A stretch of 64,000 nucleotides of DNA, taken from positions 1 through 64,000 of the forward strand of contig JABYQR010000171.1 of assembly GCA_022592445.1 (NCBI GenBank), read 5' to 3'. Of the stretch, positions 53,650-64,000 are shown piece by piece (positions within the stretch are counted from its first letter, which is position 1; every line of letters starts with the position of its first letter). Source of the DNA: Cytidiella melzeri (lineage: Eukaryota; Basidiomycota; Agaricomycetes; Polyporales; Irpicaceae). A program made the position numbers and the translations under genes. A model generated the notes under the pieces. That model saw nothing but the letters and a program-made list of their open reading frames with translations. It had not been told where the DNA came from and did not search any database.

Positions 53650-56600
53650 CTATGTGATCTCTGTACTATGAGCTTTGCGCCATCTATCAACAAGGAACCG
53701 AAATAGCACAAAATCCGAGTGACGTAGGTAGGTATTTACATAGAAACGAGTACACCGCTCCAGTACATTCTCCGAAGTCCAGTGAATGTTGGCAGCGCGA
53801 CCCCATACAGGTATGAGATGACAAGAACGTACAATAGCGGTGATGGGAATGATTGATGCGCGACGACGATGGTTTCTTTGAGACGGCGCAACGGAAAACA
53901 TGCCAACAGTACTATCATATTGTTGAAAGGGCGTGAACCATTCTACGTACGCAAGCGGATCCTTGCTGATGTAGTTCACATTGTCGGGAAGGCGGAAGAT
54001 AACTCGCACTTGCCCAACCGTGAGGCCTGCTATATGTCAGAGCGCGCGCGAAGTCCATGACCATCATGAAGGTACTCACCATCTATAGGGTTCTTGACAG
54101 CTCCTGGATCCTCGTCAGTTTCGGCGCCACCATCTGTGCCACTGTACGCAAGCACTGTAGAGAAGTGCGCAGCTCGAGCGTGGATAAGCCGAGATGTTTT
54201 TGCTGCTCGAGCGGGAAGTGCACATATCGAATCCGAGGTGAGTTTCTTCGAGACTTGGCTCATAAGCGGGAGCGCCTTCTTGAATTGTTTGTAGACTGCA
54301 AACACTGTGTAGTCGTTGATGGAACGAAGGAAAGAGAGCGACTGGGGAGCCGTCTGTGGTGTATGAGTGGCGGCTGGGCGGCGTAATGATGAAGTCGAAG
54401 CTCTTGATGCCTGTGCGAAATGAAGAGCCTCGGTCTTCGTTACAAACTCCTCCAGGCATCGAGCGAAGTCCGGTGCGCAGAAATCTTTGGCTATCGTCCT
54501 GACTGAGGTGTTGGGAAATGCCGGCTTCTGAGAGATCTTGTAGTTGCCTTCGTCAAGTTCCCCGCTTTCTGGCTCGGCTACTCCAGCTCCCAGCAGCTCG
54601 TCACCACTGTCAGCAGTATTGTTCTCACCTCCGTCGTCCTCATCATTGTCTCCATCATCCTTCTCTCCTGTCTGAGGCAGCTGCGAAACACGGCCGTGTC
54701 TCAGCCACTGGAGATAGCCATCAAATCGGCGTACAGCATCCTGTCGGTCCAGCCACACCGTCATCTGTTGAATGTACTGCTTGCGGTTACTCGCGCGGTA
54801 ACCAAGCTTAGCAAAGTTGATGTGAAGACGTTCAGGACCCTCAGAGTTGTAGCCATCCGCGGTTCCTAGAAGACGGATGGACTCAAGATAGTGAGTCATG
54901 GAGTGGAGTTTTGGAATGGTGTTAAAATCTTTCCGTATGCCTAGTCGCACAAAGACATGCTTGTGTGTGTGAAAGCGGGTCCATGCTTCGTCCAAACCAG
55001 AGAGGGACTCTTCAGTATGCGTCTCGAAGTGAGCGAAATAGACAAAGTCTAAAATCGCACGCACTGCTTTGATGACATCCGCGTCGGCACTTCCGGCCAC
55101 TACGCCAAGGAAAATCTTCTCCATCTGCTTGTATTCGTTTCCAGTCCACTGGGAAACCAATGAGATGCCCTTTTTGAAATGGCGGAGATTGGGATGCGAT
55201 GGCATCGCGCGGAACCGCCTGTCAATTTCGTCCTTTTTCCCATTCACGCATGCTGTTGCCCACTTGACGGTATGATCTTTGAACATGCCTTTGTGAAGCT
55301 GATGAAGGAGATCAGGGGTCATACAGGTGAAGATGTTGCAGTACGGGAGGTTCTTCCAGAACGGGTCGATCGCATGTAGCCCAGCTTCCTCAAAACCCGC
55401 CGGTTTACATCCACCGGACTGGAGTGTTTCATCGATCATTGAAGCAATCTGTACCGGATCTCGCAATGTTGGTGATTGGATTGGCTGGCCCCGTCTTTCA
55501 GGTTCCACGAGACATCTCGGGCAATGGCTCTGCCGACAGCAAGCAACAAGACATTGCTCCGGGTGGTCCGCAATGTACGCTGCTATTACTGGGTGCACTC
55601 TTCGAATGAAACCGTCGGCACAGACCATTTCGACTCCCTCTTTCCCAGCCTTGACAAGCGGAGCTAGAAGAGAGCGCATGCAGTCATGGAAGAGCTGATA
55701 GATTGACGAGGCGCGCTTTCCCTTGGAGAAACACTCCATCTTTGACACCGGGAGGTATCCTATCAAAACCGTGGCGTTGTACGAGGGAGATCGGCGAACA
55801 GCTTTTGCAATGTTTCCGATGGTAAGGTACACCGGCCACGCAGATTTATCGCCACTGAAGTTTGATAGCTGCGTCTTATCAGACGCAAGGATCACTGGGA
55901 CCAGTGTTGCCCCTTCCGGAAGTTGCTCCTATACAGTCGCCGTAAGTTTTCTCACTGTCTTTTGCCCGCTTATGCTGCAACATACCTGAATGCTCTCCCA
56001 CCATGCCCCACTCCACATCTCGCTCAGGATTGGCTTCTTCAGCCACTCATCCTCGTAACGGCGCTCGGGCGCGTATCGTAGGTGCTCTTCAAACATCGGG
56101 TTGGACAAGAGCTCCCGGATGCACTCTATAGGGTCCCGCTTCCATAGCTCAAACACCTCCACGCATTCCCTCCCTTCCTCGTTGTGTTCGTCGCCCACTG
56201 CTTCAAAGATCTCGCACTGCCATCCCGGACCACGAGGAAGACCATCGATCTTATTCAAGAAGGTCCGCTTGTCTTTGAACGATAGCTGCGATCGACTTTG
56301 CGTCTATGGAGTCGTTGTGAGTAATCTCATAGGAAAATGACACCGGGTACTTACCATGTTGAGCTTCAAATACTTGTCAATCTCGGACTGGCTCAGTCCA
56401 CTACTCATCAGCCACTGCGCCAACCCCCACTCCTCCTCACTCGCAAACGGAGCCCATGGTGCGTTGTTGTCCAAGCCCTCCTCCTTCCGTGTCTTATGTA
56501 TCTTCTCGAAGAGATTCTCGCCTCGACCTAATGTTGCTCCCGCATTTCTCGTGTCAAGGTCATCTAGGAACGGATTTATCGGGATGCCTCCTGCGTCGTA

Positions 56601-56897
56601 TCTCTCCTTTGCAACCTCCTCGGCATGCTCCTGCTCTAAATAAGGTCCCAAGGTCTGTGCCGCCCCTGTGTCATGATCATCGGGTGAGTCGGCTTCATTG
56701 TGTTTGCGACGACGAACGGTAGGTGGCGAAAGGTCTTCGTCGTCAGTCGAGACTGATAAGGCCCTTTTTCTTTGTAGCCTTGCTTGCCATGCGCCTCGGC
56801 AAGAGCTGCTAAGCTGAAGGTGTGCTCTGAGCCCTTGGACGGTAGGCTTCGCGCAACCACAATGAAAGCATCTGTGTGGGCTGGTTGAAGACATCAC
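53650..56897 (-). CDS. Plavaka-family transposase
   Basis: Four main exons run from ATG at 56897 to the stop at 53650. The N-terminus carries a single zinc finger (CFHCGCAKPTVQGLRAHLQL). The core exon has ILASDKTQLSNFSGDKSAWP, a CX2C-type cluster (CRQSHCPRC), MTPDLLHQLHKGMFKDH and YNSEGPERLHINFAKLGYR. The acidic residues in the first, third and fourth of these motifs are the likely D-D-E set. The C-terminal exon has VRVIFRLP, LAYVEWFTPF, RSCHLIPVWG and YLRHSDFVLF, the conserved end of this basidiomycete family. Introns near 55896-55928 and 54010-54060 splice in frame. No break was seen. Confidence 0.85.
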
Positions 56898-57110
56898 GCA
56901 GCAGAGGGTAGATGATATGCTGGTGAGTTTGTTGTGGCGTTAGTGGTCAAGCCACGGAAGTGCTGCCCTCAACTCACTAGCTTGTAGTCATGGTTTTTGG
57001 TCCGTGTGGAGTCTTTTTCGTTTCCCGGGTATGCGCGCTTTTTGCCTCTCGTCTCTTCCTGTTTTTTACTGCCACGTCTGACAGTTCCAGAGCATCTTCC
57101 TCTCTCAGCA
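56898..57110. promoter_or_regulatory. Divergent promoter inside the Plavaka element
   Basis: This 213-bp gap lies between the start codons of the transposase (minus) and its companion (plus). Shared promoter use would couple the two genes. No specific site is identified. Confidence 0.45.
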
Positions 57111-59614
57111 ATGGTCAGCAAGCGCAAAGCTCCTGCAAAGCAGGCAGGCACAGATTCGGACTCTGGCAAGTCACAGTCTCCAAAGCGCAGCTCAAAGTCT
57201 CGAAAGAAGCCAGCGAATCCTGCGCGCTCTGCTTCGCAGAGAGAACGCAAGAAATCCAAGAAGCAGATTGATATAGGTAAGATTCTTGACGTGTTAAGCA
57301 ACACTTGTTGGCTGAATACTATCATCCACAGAACACAACGAACTTCTCGAGCGGTACAAGAAGCTCGAAAGTCAGAACAAAGCGCTGCAGCGAGCTCAAG
57401 CAAAAGGTAAAGGTAAAATTTCAATATCACTGACGGTGTCTGACGCTGCTCTCCTAATGCACTCAACAGCAGGCAATAAGCAACCACGCGCAACAATTCG
57501 GGGATCAGGGTCTACGGTCGCAGCTACCAAAACCACCAAGCAGCAAGAAGGCACTACAAGTGACATTGAAGACCAGGAGAACAGCAGCGACGACAGTGAC
57601 GGTAGCTTATTTGAAGAGGAAGACAACGACATTGTTGGCTATGAGTCCCAGGTATGACATGACAGTCTCTTTGCTACTGCCGCGGATAGGTTACTCATAC
57701 TAGTGTCCGGCCAGTTTCAGTCAAAAGGAGTTGTCAATGTTGCCCAACCACCCAAGCGATTGACACGTCGTGTCAACGATCCCAAACCAGCACCGACGCT
57801 GGTCAATCCACCGCGTCAGTCCGCCACTGGCACCGTAGAACCTGAGCATCAAGAGCCTACTCTCGGAATGAGCAGTCAACGTCGTGAGAGTCCGGCCATC
57901 GTACCATTCAACTTTGGTGTTGAAAATACACGTCGCTCGCGGTCACTCTCCCGTGATCGGTTACAGCCACTCTCTCGTGGTCGGACGCAGCCACTTTCTC
58001 GCGAACACTCAGAGTCGCTATCTCACGGTCGCTCACCATCGCTCTCTCGTCGTCGCTCTCTGTCACACTCTCGTCGTCACTCGGCATCATCCTCTTGTCG
58101 CCACTCAACGTCGCCCTCCCGTCGTCGCTCAGCGTTGCCCTTTCATCATCACTCGATGTCGCCCTCTCGTCATCACTCACCATCGCTCTCTCGCCGTCGT
58201 CGCGAACATACCCCTGTCAGCGCAGCATCCGACATGGTGTTGCAACCTCTTGATGAGAGGGGTGCAGCATCCAGTCGCTCCTCTAGTCGACTGTCTATGC
58301 CAACATCACCTCCACTTAGCTCAAGGGCTCCGTCGTCAGTTCGGTCGAGATCACCTCCGGACCCGGTCTACCGTGCTACCCACGAGGCGCGAAGACGGCT
58401 GCAAGAGCAGGCTTCAGTGTCGACAGGAGGCCATCCCCGCGCAACGCAAACAAACACGGAAAAACAACGTCAGCAATTTCATACTAAGTTGGACGTAGCA
58501 CCTCTTGCGTTCAGCGCTGTCGAGTACAAAGGCAATATCACACCGACCAGCGGTAAACCAAAAGAGAGCGACTACACTGGTGCCACCGCAACAATTGTCG
58601 CGCGGTCTATTGTACGCTACCAGCTGAAGTTGATAACTGAATCTGCATTCCCAGACTCCGACACGCAATATACCTGGGCAAGGAGTGTATTTCAGATCAG
58701 CTGCGGAGAGGCCGAACGTAGCTACTCCCTCGATGACGAGCCGGCCGGGAGAATCTATCGACTGGTACGCACAAGTCGGCTTCTCATTAGTTGTTGCACT
58801 AATGTCCTGCAGATCATTAGTCGTGCTTCCAGCTTCCGCGGTCACCTCAGGGACAAGATTTGTAGCAGGATTGCAGAAACATACGGGCTCAAATCGGATA
58901 CAGCGAAGGACGCTACTGCTCAATTCAATGCGGACCGCGTGGCATGGCTACTGCAACCAATCGGCGAGGCTCAAGACGCTAACCGCTATTGTTACGAGGT
59001 GTGTTTTCACAGCTACGTGGCTTCATACATAAGCTGATTACATGTAGGAATTTGCGTCTGATCACCCTCGGGGACTGGCGCAGGTGCCAATCATTCGACA
59101 TGCACTGCAAGAGGTTTTATTTCGTGACAACTCTTCTTCTGGCGCCGAATTCCGTGCATTGTTTGATCCACTCCCGCTTCCAACCATCGCGCTCTTACTA
59201 GCAATGGTATGTCATGTGCTCGTTCAATTACGCTGTCAATAACAGGAGGCATACAGGTCCGTTTCGGACTGCAGCGCTGGGCGTCAGGACGACTGGACTC
59301 GGAAAAGAAAGGCCCCGAGTTCCGCGAAACTGCCTACAAGCAGGTTGTCGCAGATCACCTTGCCCAGCTCGAAGACTGGGCCAAGCTGGACCCCGCCATC
59401 ACTACAAAAATACGCCGTAGCATGTATAAGCATGTACTGTAAGTCTTTAAGGGTCATAAAATGTCCCGTTGCATCTATATGCTTACTAACAATATCTGTT
59501 AGCCGTCTCGGGGGGATTGAGCACAAACAGGACAAGCCTGTAGGGCTTTCAGACACCGCAAAGCAGAAAGCACTCCAGGATTTGGCAAGTTGGGTTGGAG
59601 ACGACAGCGACTAG
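57111..59614 (+). CDS. Transposon companion protein with RS-like repeats and DUF6532-like domain
   Basis: About seven exons from ATG at 57111 (MVSKRKAPAKQAGTDSDSGK) to TAG at 59612-59614. The basic N-terminus leads into a short coiled coil (HNELLERYKKLESQNKALQR) and an acidic Ser/Asp block (SDIEDQENSSDDSDGSLFEE). Residues encoded by 57935-58210 are imperfect Arg/Ser/His repeats (SLSRRRSLSHSRRHS). The C-terminal part (about 58490-59614) has the layout of the DUF6532 domain common in Agaricomycetes: SIVRYQLKLITESAFPD, RASSFRGHLRDKICSRIAET, FDPLPLPTIALLLAM, YKQVVADHLAQLEDWAKL. Function is unknown. Being inside the element and divergent from the transposase suggests a role in transposition or nucleic-acid binding. 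Confidence 0.75.
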
Positions 59615-59950
59615 TAAACTCTCACCGTGACGGACTCCGAGTCGCTGACACCTAGTAGTCCGGATAGCATAGCTTATTACTACAACTGAATGAATAAAAA
59701 TGTTCGCTGAGCATTTGCGCGTGCATAATCAAAACAATGAGCTACATGGGTGTACAGGAGCTACGTAGCTAATGCTACAGAGCGGTCAAGCTCTCAGCAC
59801 TGCGCTACGGAGTGCTACGTAGCCATGCAGCGTGGCTACGGAGTTAGCAATGTGTTCCGTAGCGCTCCAGAATGGGGTACTTGTGTACGACGGCTACGAC
59901 CACTACCGCTACTCTGTAACTCTCCGTAGCCACGGACATGTTTCCTGATG

Positions 59951-60534
59951 GTCTATCTCACTGGCAGCATTGACAAGGCTACTACTGTACTGAGGTATCG
60001 TCTAACCTGGTCATCACTACCCTATGTGCGTATACTGAAATAATCCAGTGAAAGCATTGCCGTGGTTTTCTTCAATGGAACGCTCCGGTCCTTCCACAGC
60101 AACGCCATCCTGAAAACAGGACTAAGTCGGGCATGCTGCAGCTAAGTCAGGCTGGCCACCCTCGGACAAGCCACCCCGTCGACCATGTTGGTAATGCTCA
60201 TGCAATCCTGCTTTGAGCTTTCTTCCACGAAGGGATTGATGTTCCGACAAATATCTCGAGGGATGGGTGCGAGGCTTGCGCGCGGTTTCAGTACGTCAGC
60301 GCTCTGATGATATCCTGGCTATTGGGGCATAGTTTACTAAAGCTTAGCGAGCTCAGGGCGCTGGGAGCCAGCTTGTAACCAATGAATGAGTTTCTCTCGC
60401 GTCAACATCAGTGAGTAGACACCATCACGAGCGTACGTCTGAGACAGCAGATTGAGCTAGAATCTCGACCTTAAAAGGCCTCGCTAGGCGTAACCAAAGT
60501 GCCATCCCCCTCCTCCCACTCTATCTTTGACAAT
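59951..60534. other. Intergenic, aldehyde dehydrogenase upstream region
   Basis: No gene is seen. A pyrimidine-rich leader (CCCCCTCCTCCCACTCTATC) directly precedes the ATG at 60535, as is common for strongly expressed fungal genes. Confidence 0.45.
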
Positions 60535-62612
60535 ATGGTTCTCACCTTCACTCGCGACTTTGACACGCCCTTGTACAAAGGCAAAATCTCTGTGAAGACT
60601 GGCCTCTTCATCAACAATGAATGGGTTGATGCAGCTGAGAATGACACTATCGAGTAAGTCATCAACACCTTACTTTGATTCTGATAATGCTGATCATCCT
60701 AATTAGCACTATCGACCCTGGTATGCTTATGAGGCTCTATATGATTTGAACGAGCTGTCAACCTTTGAAATTTAGCAACTGGCGAATTTATTACATCCAT
60801 TGCCGATGCAACGGCCAAAGATGTAGACGCAGCCGTCAAGGCAGCAACGAATGCTTTCCTTACTACATGGGGCACTAGGACTCCAGCATCTGAGCGTGGC
60901 CGCTTGCTGAGCAAGCTCGCCGACCTAGTCGAGCGAGATGCAGACAAGCTGGCTGCGATCGAAGCTCTCGATGCGGGTAGGCTCCCCTCTTCCACCTTGC
61001 CCAGCAGCAACTTACGCATGGACCTACAGGCAAATTTTACCCGCATGCAAGACATATGGACTTGAACAACGTGATCAACACCCTACGATATTTTTCGGGT
61101 TGGGCAGACAAGGCAACCGGAAAGACAATCGAGGTGCGTCACCAATCTGCAGTATATCTCGTCTCTGACAATATCCGCTTCGTTCAGACTAACGAGGGAA
61201 AGTTCGCATATACTCGCCACGAACCCATTGGTGTTGTCGTAAGTGTCCAGTCGGTTCGATACTGACATTAGCGTTTGCTTAGAGTTGAATAGGCAGCAAT
61301 CGTTCCTTGGAACTTCCCTTGTATGTCCAAGCTGAACTCTACAGTCGCGTTAAACTCACAACTGTGTCAAAGTGATGATTGCCAGCTGGAAGATTGCTCC
61401 TGCTCTGGCCACTGGCAACTCATTGATTATCAAACCGTCCGAAGTCACTTCGTTGAGCTTGCTCTACTTCGCGGATCTCGTCAAAGAAGCAGGCTTTCCT
61501 GCCGGCGCTTTCAATGTCGTCACAGGGTATGGTAGGACCGCTGGCCAAGCTCTCAGTGAACACGCCGAGATTCGCAAGATCTCCTTCACCGGTAGCACGC
61601 TCACAGGCCGTAGAATCATGGAGACGGCCGCGAAAACCAATCTGAAGCGAGTCACACTCGAGCTCGGTGGAAAGTCGGCAAACGTCGTCTTTGATGACGC
61701 AGATCTTGAGCAGGCCATCAAGTACACCGCTCTCGGCATCTTGTGAGTGGTCACCAAGGTGCAAATTTCGGCCTTCATTTTCTGACATCATGAGCACGTA
61801 TAGCTTCCACAGCGGCCAAATGTGTGCAGCAGGCTCTCGGATATATGTTCAGTCCAAGATATACGATGACTTTGTCAAGGGCCTCACGGCTGCCGCTCAG
61901 GCTGCCAAGGGAGGCAGCGGCTTCGAACCTACCACAACATCTGGCCCTGTCGCCTCGGAGCTTCAGTTTGATGTATGTGGCATGATGTGCTTGATTTTCC
62001 ATTCATGCGTTAACGAGGGTTTTTTCTCTCCTTCTCCCCAGCGTGTCATGGATTACATCAAATCTGGGAAGGAAGCCGGCGCGACGCTCGTCACGGGTGG
62101 CGAGCGTATCGGAAACAAGGGCTACTACATCCAGCCAACGATCTTCGCGGACGTCAAAACCGACATGAAGATCGTTCAGGAGGAGATCTTTGGTCCTGTC
62201 GGTGTCATCGTCAAGTTCGACACAGACGAGGAGGCCCTCAAACTTGCCAACGACAGCGTCTTCGGCCTGTCCACCGCTATCTTCACCACCAACATCAACC
62301 GCGCCATCAACTTTTCCAACAAGGCCGAGTCCGGCAGTGTCTTTGTATGTGAAACCGTTTTCGCTACTCCCTTCGCTTCTGCTGACTGCCTTTTTTTTCT
62401 TCTTGGCAGGTCAACATGGCTTCTCTACCCGACTATCAGCTCTCGTTTGGAGGCTACAAGGAGTCTGGCTTTGGGAAGGATATGGGCGAATATGCTCTTG
62501 AATCGTACGTGCCCGCTTGCGTAACATCAAACCTACTACAAGTTCACTTCGAGCCTTATGCAGATACACCAATGTCAAGGCCGTTCACATCAACACTGGG
62601 ATGAGGGTGTGA
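60535..62612 (+). CDS. NAD(P)-dependent aldehyde dehydrogenase
   Basis: About ten exons encode roughly 500 residues, from [20 protein letters not shown] to [12 protein letters not shown]. Family landmarks in order are [89 protein letters not shown] (general-base Glu), [15 protein letters not shown] (catalytic Cys), [13 protein letters not shown] and [16 protein letters not shown]. It oxidises aldehydes to acids, probably in the cytosol since no transit peptide is seen. Introns interrupt even short motifs (TIDP lies alone between two introns near 60706-60720). The QMC motif replaces the QCC/QVC of many relatives but keeps the nucleophile. No break was seen. Confidence 0.9.
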
Positions 62613-62955
62613 TGAGCTCACGTGTTTCGTGCTGGGAGAAAGTACAGGAAGAGGCACAATTACAGATCATACAATGTATGAATGATAGAAATCAATTCGC
62701 GCACGCTCAGATATCTCGATTGCAATGCACCGTTCGCCGTGTATGTGAGCACAGCTGCGTAATCCAATCATACGTCGAAGCATATCCATAATATTCAAGG
62801 TATTCACATTGGGGTGTACATGTCGAATACCGCAAAGACCCCACGACGAGATGAGAATATGACGAGCATCTAACAAACAAAAAGACGTAGGGAACCTAAG
62901 CCATTCCATATAAAGCCTACATACCCTAATATCAGCATAGCGGTCAGTATGACAA
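62613..62955. other. Intergenic between convergent genes
   Basis: It holds the 3' regions of the aldehyde dehydrogenase (plus) and CAF-1 (minus) genes. No gene is seen. Confidence 0.45.
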
Positions 62956-64000
62956 CTACGGCTTTCTTACCTTGATCTCAGTTTTGACTGTCCAAACTTT
63001 CTTGTCCTTCTCGCTCACCTCCTTCACCTTCGCCTCAATGGCATTCTTCTTGATCCTCGGGAAATTCTCAACCTTCGCCAGGTTGCTGAGATCTTTGTAC
63101 ACGGATTCAATGATAAAAGTCAGGTTTCCTGTATCGAGTTCCTTGATTTTCGCAATAAGGATTGGCATTTGTGCATCTGGGAAGCTCGTCTTCGGCTGCG
63201 GAGCAGGTCGCTTTGGCACAACAGCAGCAGAGCTTGACAGCAGCGGCACAGCGCCTGACCCAGATGTGGAAGAAGCTAGCGATGTGTTGCTCAAACGTGA
63301 AGGAAGATGAGGTACTGCGAATCCCGAATTCGTCTCTGTTGGCTGAGTCTTGGACAGCGACGAGTCCAGCATAGGCGCGGACACGAAAGTGAATGGGTCG
63401 ATGGGCAATGGGGTATCTGTGAAGGCATGTAAGTCGAGGTATCTTCACTCGCAAAACGCAACGAACCGTTGAATATATGTATTCTGTGAGCATTAAAAGG
63501 TTCATACGTGCAGTCACCGATCTTCGACTCCCAACACGGCCCTTTTGTGAATGGAACGAGAGGCACAACAACCTTCCGCTTCTTGTCGTCTGGTTTGACC
63601 TCACTTTCATCCGGTTTCTGCGCTTTCCGCTTTTGTACAAGAGGTGGGAACAGGTCAGGAGAGCCAAAGCGTGCGTCGATGGGCGATCCAGGTTCGACGG
63701 CTTCATCGTCATCTACAAGCCAACTATCCAAGTCAGAATCAGGTTCTTCAGTCGCTGCTCCGTCCTCTTCATCCTCGTTGTCCAGAACATCGCCTTCCTC
63801 CTCCTCTTCCCACTCCTCCCCGCTGTCTACGTCGTAGTCTAGGCTGACTACATCTCGAGAGAATGGCGTTCGAGGGCCCACATCCCTAGAGTTTCGTGTC
63901 CATGTGCCGAAGTAACCAGGCCGCGCGTCCTCGTGGAAGATTAGAACTTTGGCAGGGAAAACAGACCGGTTTCGCAATTGCGAGAGGAGAGACCGTACGG
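62956..64000 (-). CDS. Chromatin assembly factor 1 large subunit (Cac1/CHAF1A), 3' part
   Basis: The minus strand enters from the right edge in an open frame and ends at a stop at 62956. Near 63940-63900 it has LIFHEDARPGYFGTW, the diagnostic CAF-1 large-subunit motif, followed by an acidic stretch (SGEEWEEEEEGDVLDNEDEE) that binds histones in this family. After a short intron (about 63415-63470), a Ser/Pro linker leads to the C-terminal winged-helix-like region (MPILIAKIKELDTGNLTFII...KKVWTVKTEIKV). CAF-1 deposits H3-H4 behind the replication fork through PCNA. The Lys/Glu/Arg-rich N-terminal half is beyond the window. Confidence 0.88.

Larger units (their letters stand above)
53483..59950 (-). 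mobile_element. Plavaka-type (CACTA-like) DNA transposon with two genes
   Basis: The left end CATCAGGAAACACGG and the right end, read on the minus strand, CATCAGGAAACATGT are inverted. They are flanked by GT on each side (53481-53482, 59951-59952), a possible 2-bp target duplication. Subterminal regions carry repeated CTCCGTAG/CTACGGAG and CTACGTAGC words (53505-53620 and 59750-59935). Inside are a transposase (minus) and a divergent companion gene (plus). Both appear open, so the element may be intact. Confidence 0.75.

Noticed and set aside
58020..58210. Tandem nucleotide repeats that could be read as a CRISPR-like or satellite array
   Set aside because: The repeats are in frame, encode Ser/Arg/His repeats within an exon, and lack unique spacers.

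Overview
The window reads as a filamentous basidiomycete (Agaricomycete-type) nuclear genome. Genes carry many 45-70 nt GT-AG introns. The recognisable housekeeping genes are eukaryotic (exportin-1, VPS11, SPC24, the CAF-1 large subunit). The mobile elements (hAT, a Plavaka-type DNA transposon, Ty3/gypsy chromoviruses, Ty1/copia) are of the kinds common in mushroom-forming fungi. This is inferred from gene content and intron style; the species cannot be named from the sequence.

Layout. 1-2836: the 5' part of a Ty1/copia element on the minus strand (LTR, tRNA-half primer site, broken gag, protease, start of integrase), apparently cut at its left by the end of a gypsy-type LTR. 3.5-29 kb: a gene-rich block with a small acidic protein, a multipass membrane protein, SPC24, a dead and a live copy of an MDR oxidoreductase, CRM1/XPO1, four tandem secreted double-psi beta-barrel (RlpA-like) proteins with Ser/Pro-rich tails, two further multipass membrane proteins, and VPS11. 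29-33 kb: a gene-poor stretch with one small secreted protein, an inverted array of about 140 bp repeats, telomere-like hexamers and an octamer minisatellite.

33147-52533 is one hAT transposon, with matching terminal inverted repeats and an exact 8-bp target duplication ACAAGGGG. Two Ty3/gypsy chromoviruses sit inside it in opposite orientation. The first (33618-40283, target duplication ATGGT) is inside the hAT dimerisation-domain exon. The second (43714-52024, target duplication CCACG) lies just upstream of the transposase start. Both have LTR pairs that look identical, so they are young. They carry different lesions: the first has lost most of ORF0 and gag and has three 1-base frameshifts in pol; the second has one 1-base frameshift between protease and reverse transcriptase. 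Both keep a canonical -1 frameshift heptamer at the gag-pol overlap, and the family has an extra ORF ahead of gag.

52594-53041 is a solo-LTR-like remnant. 53483-59950 is a two-gene Plavaka-type DNA transposon: a transposase and a divergently transcribed DUF6532-like companion with a coiled coil and an Arg/Ser repeat region. It is bounded by CATCAGGAAACA inverted termini and CTACGTAGC/CTCCGTAG subterminal repeats. The window closes with an intact aldehyde dehydrogenase and the 3' part of the CAF-1 large subunit gene. No rRNA, confident tRNA or CRISPR array was seen.
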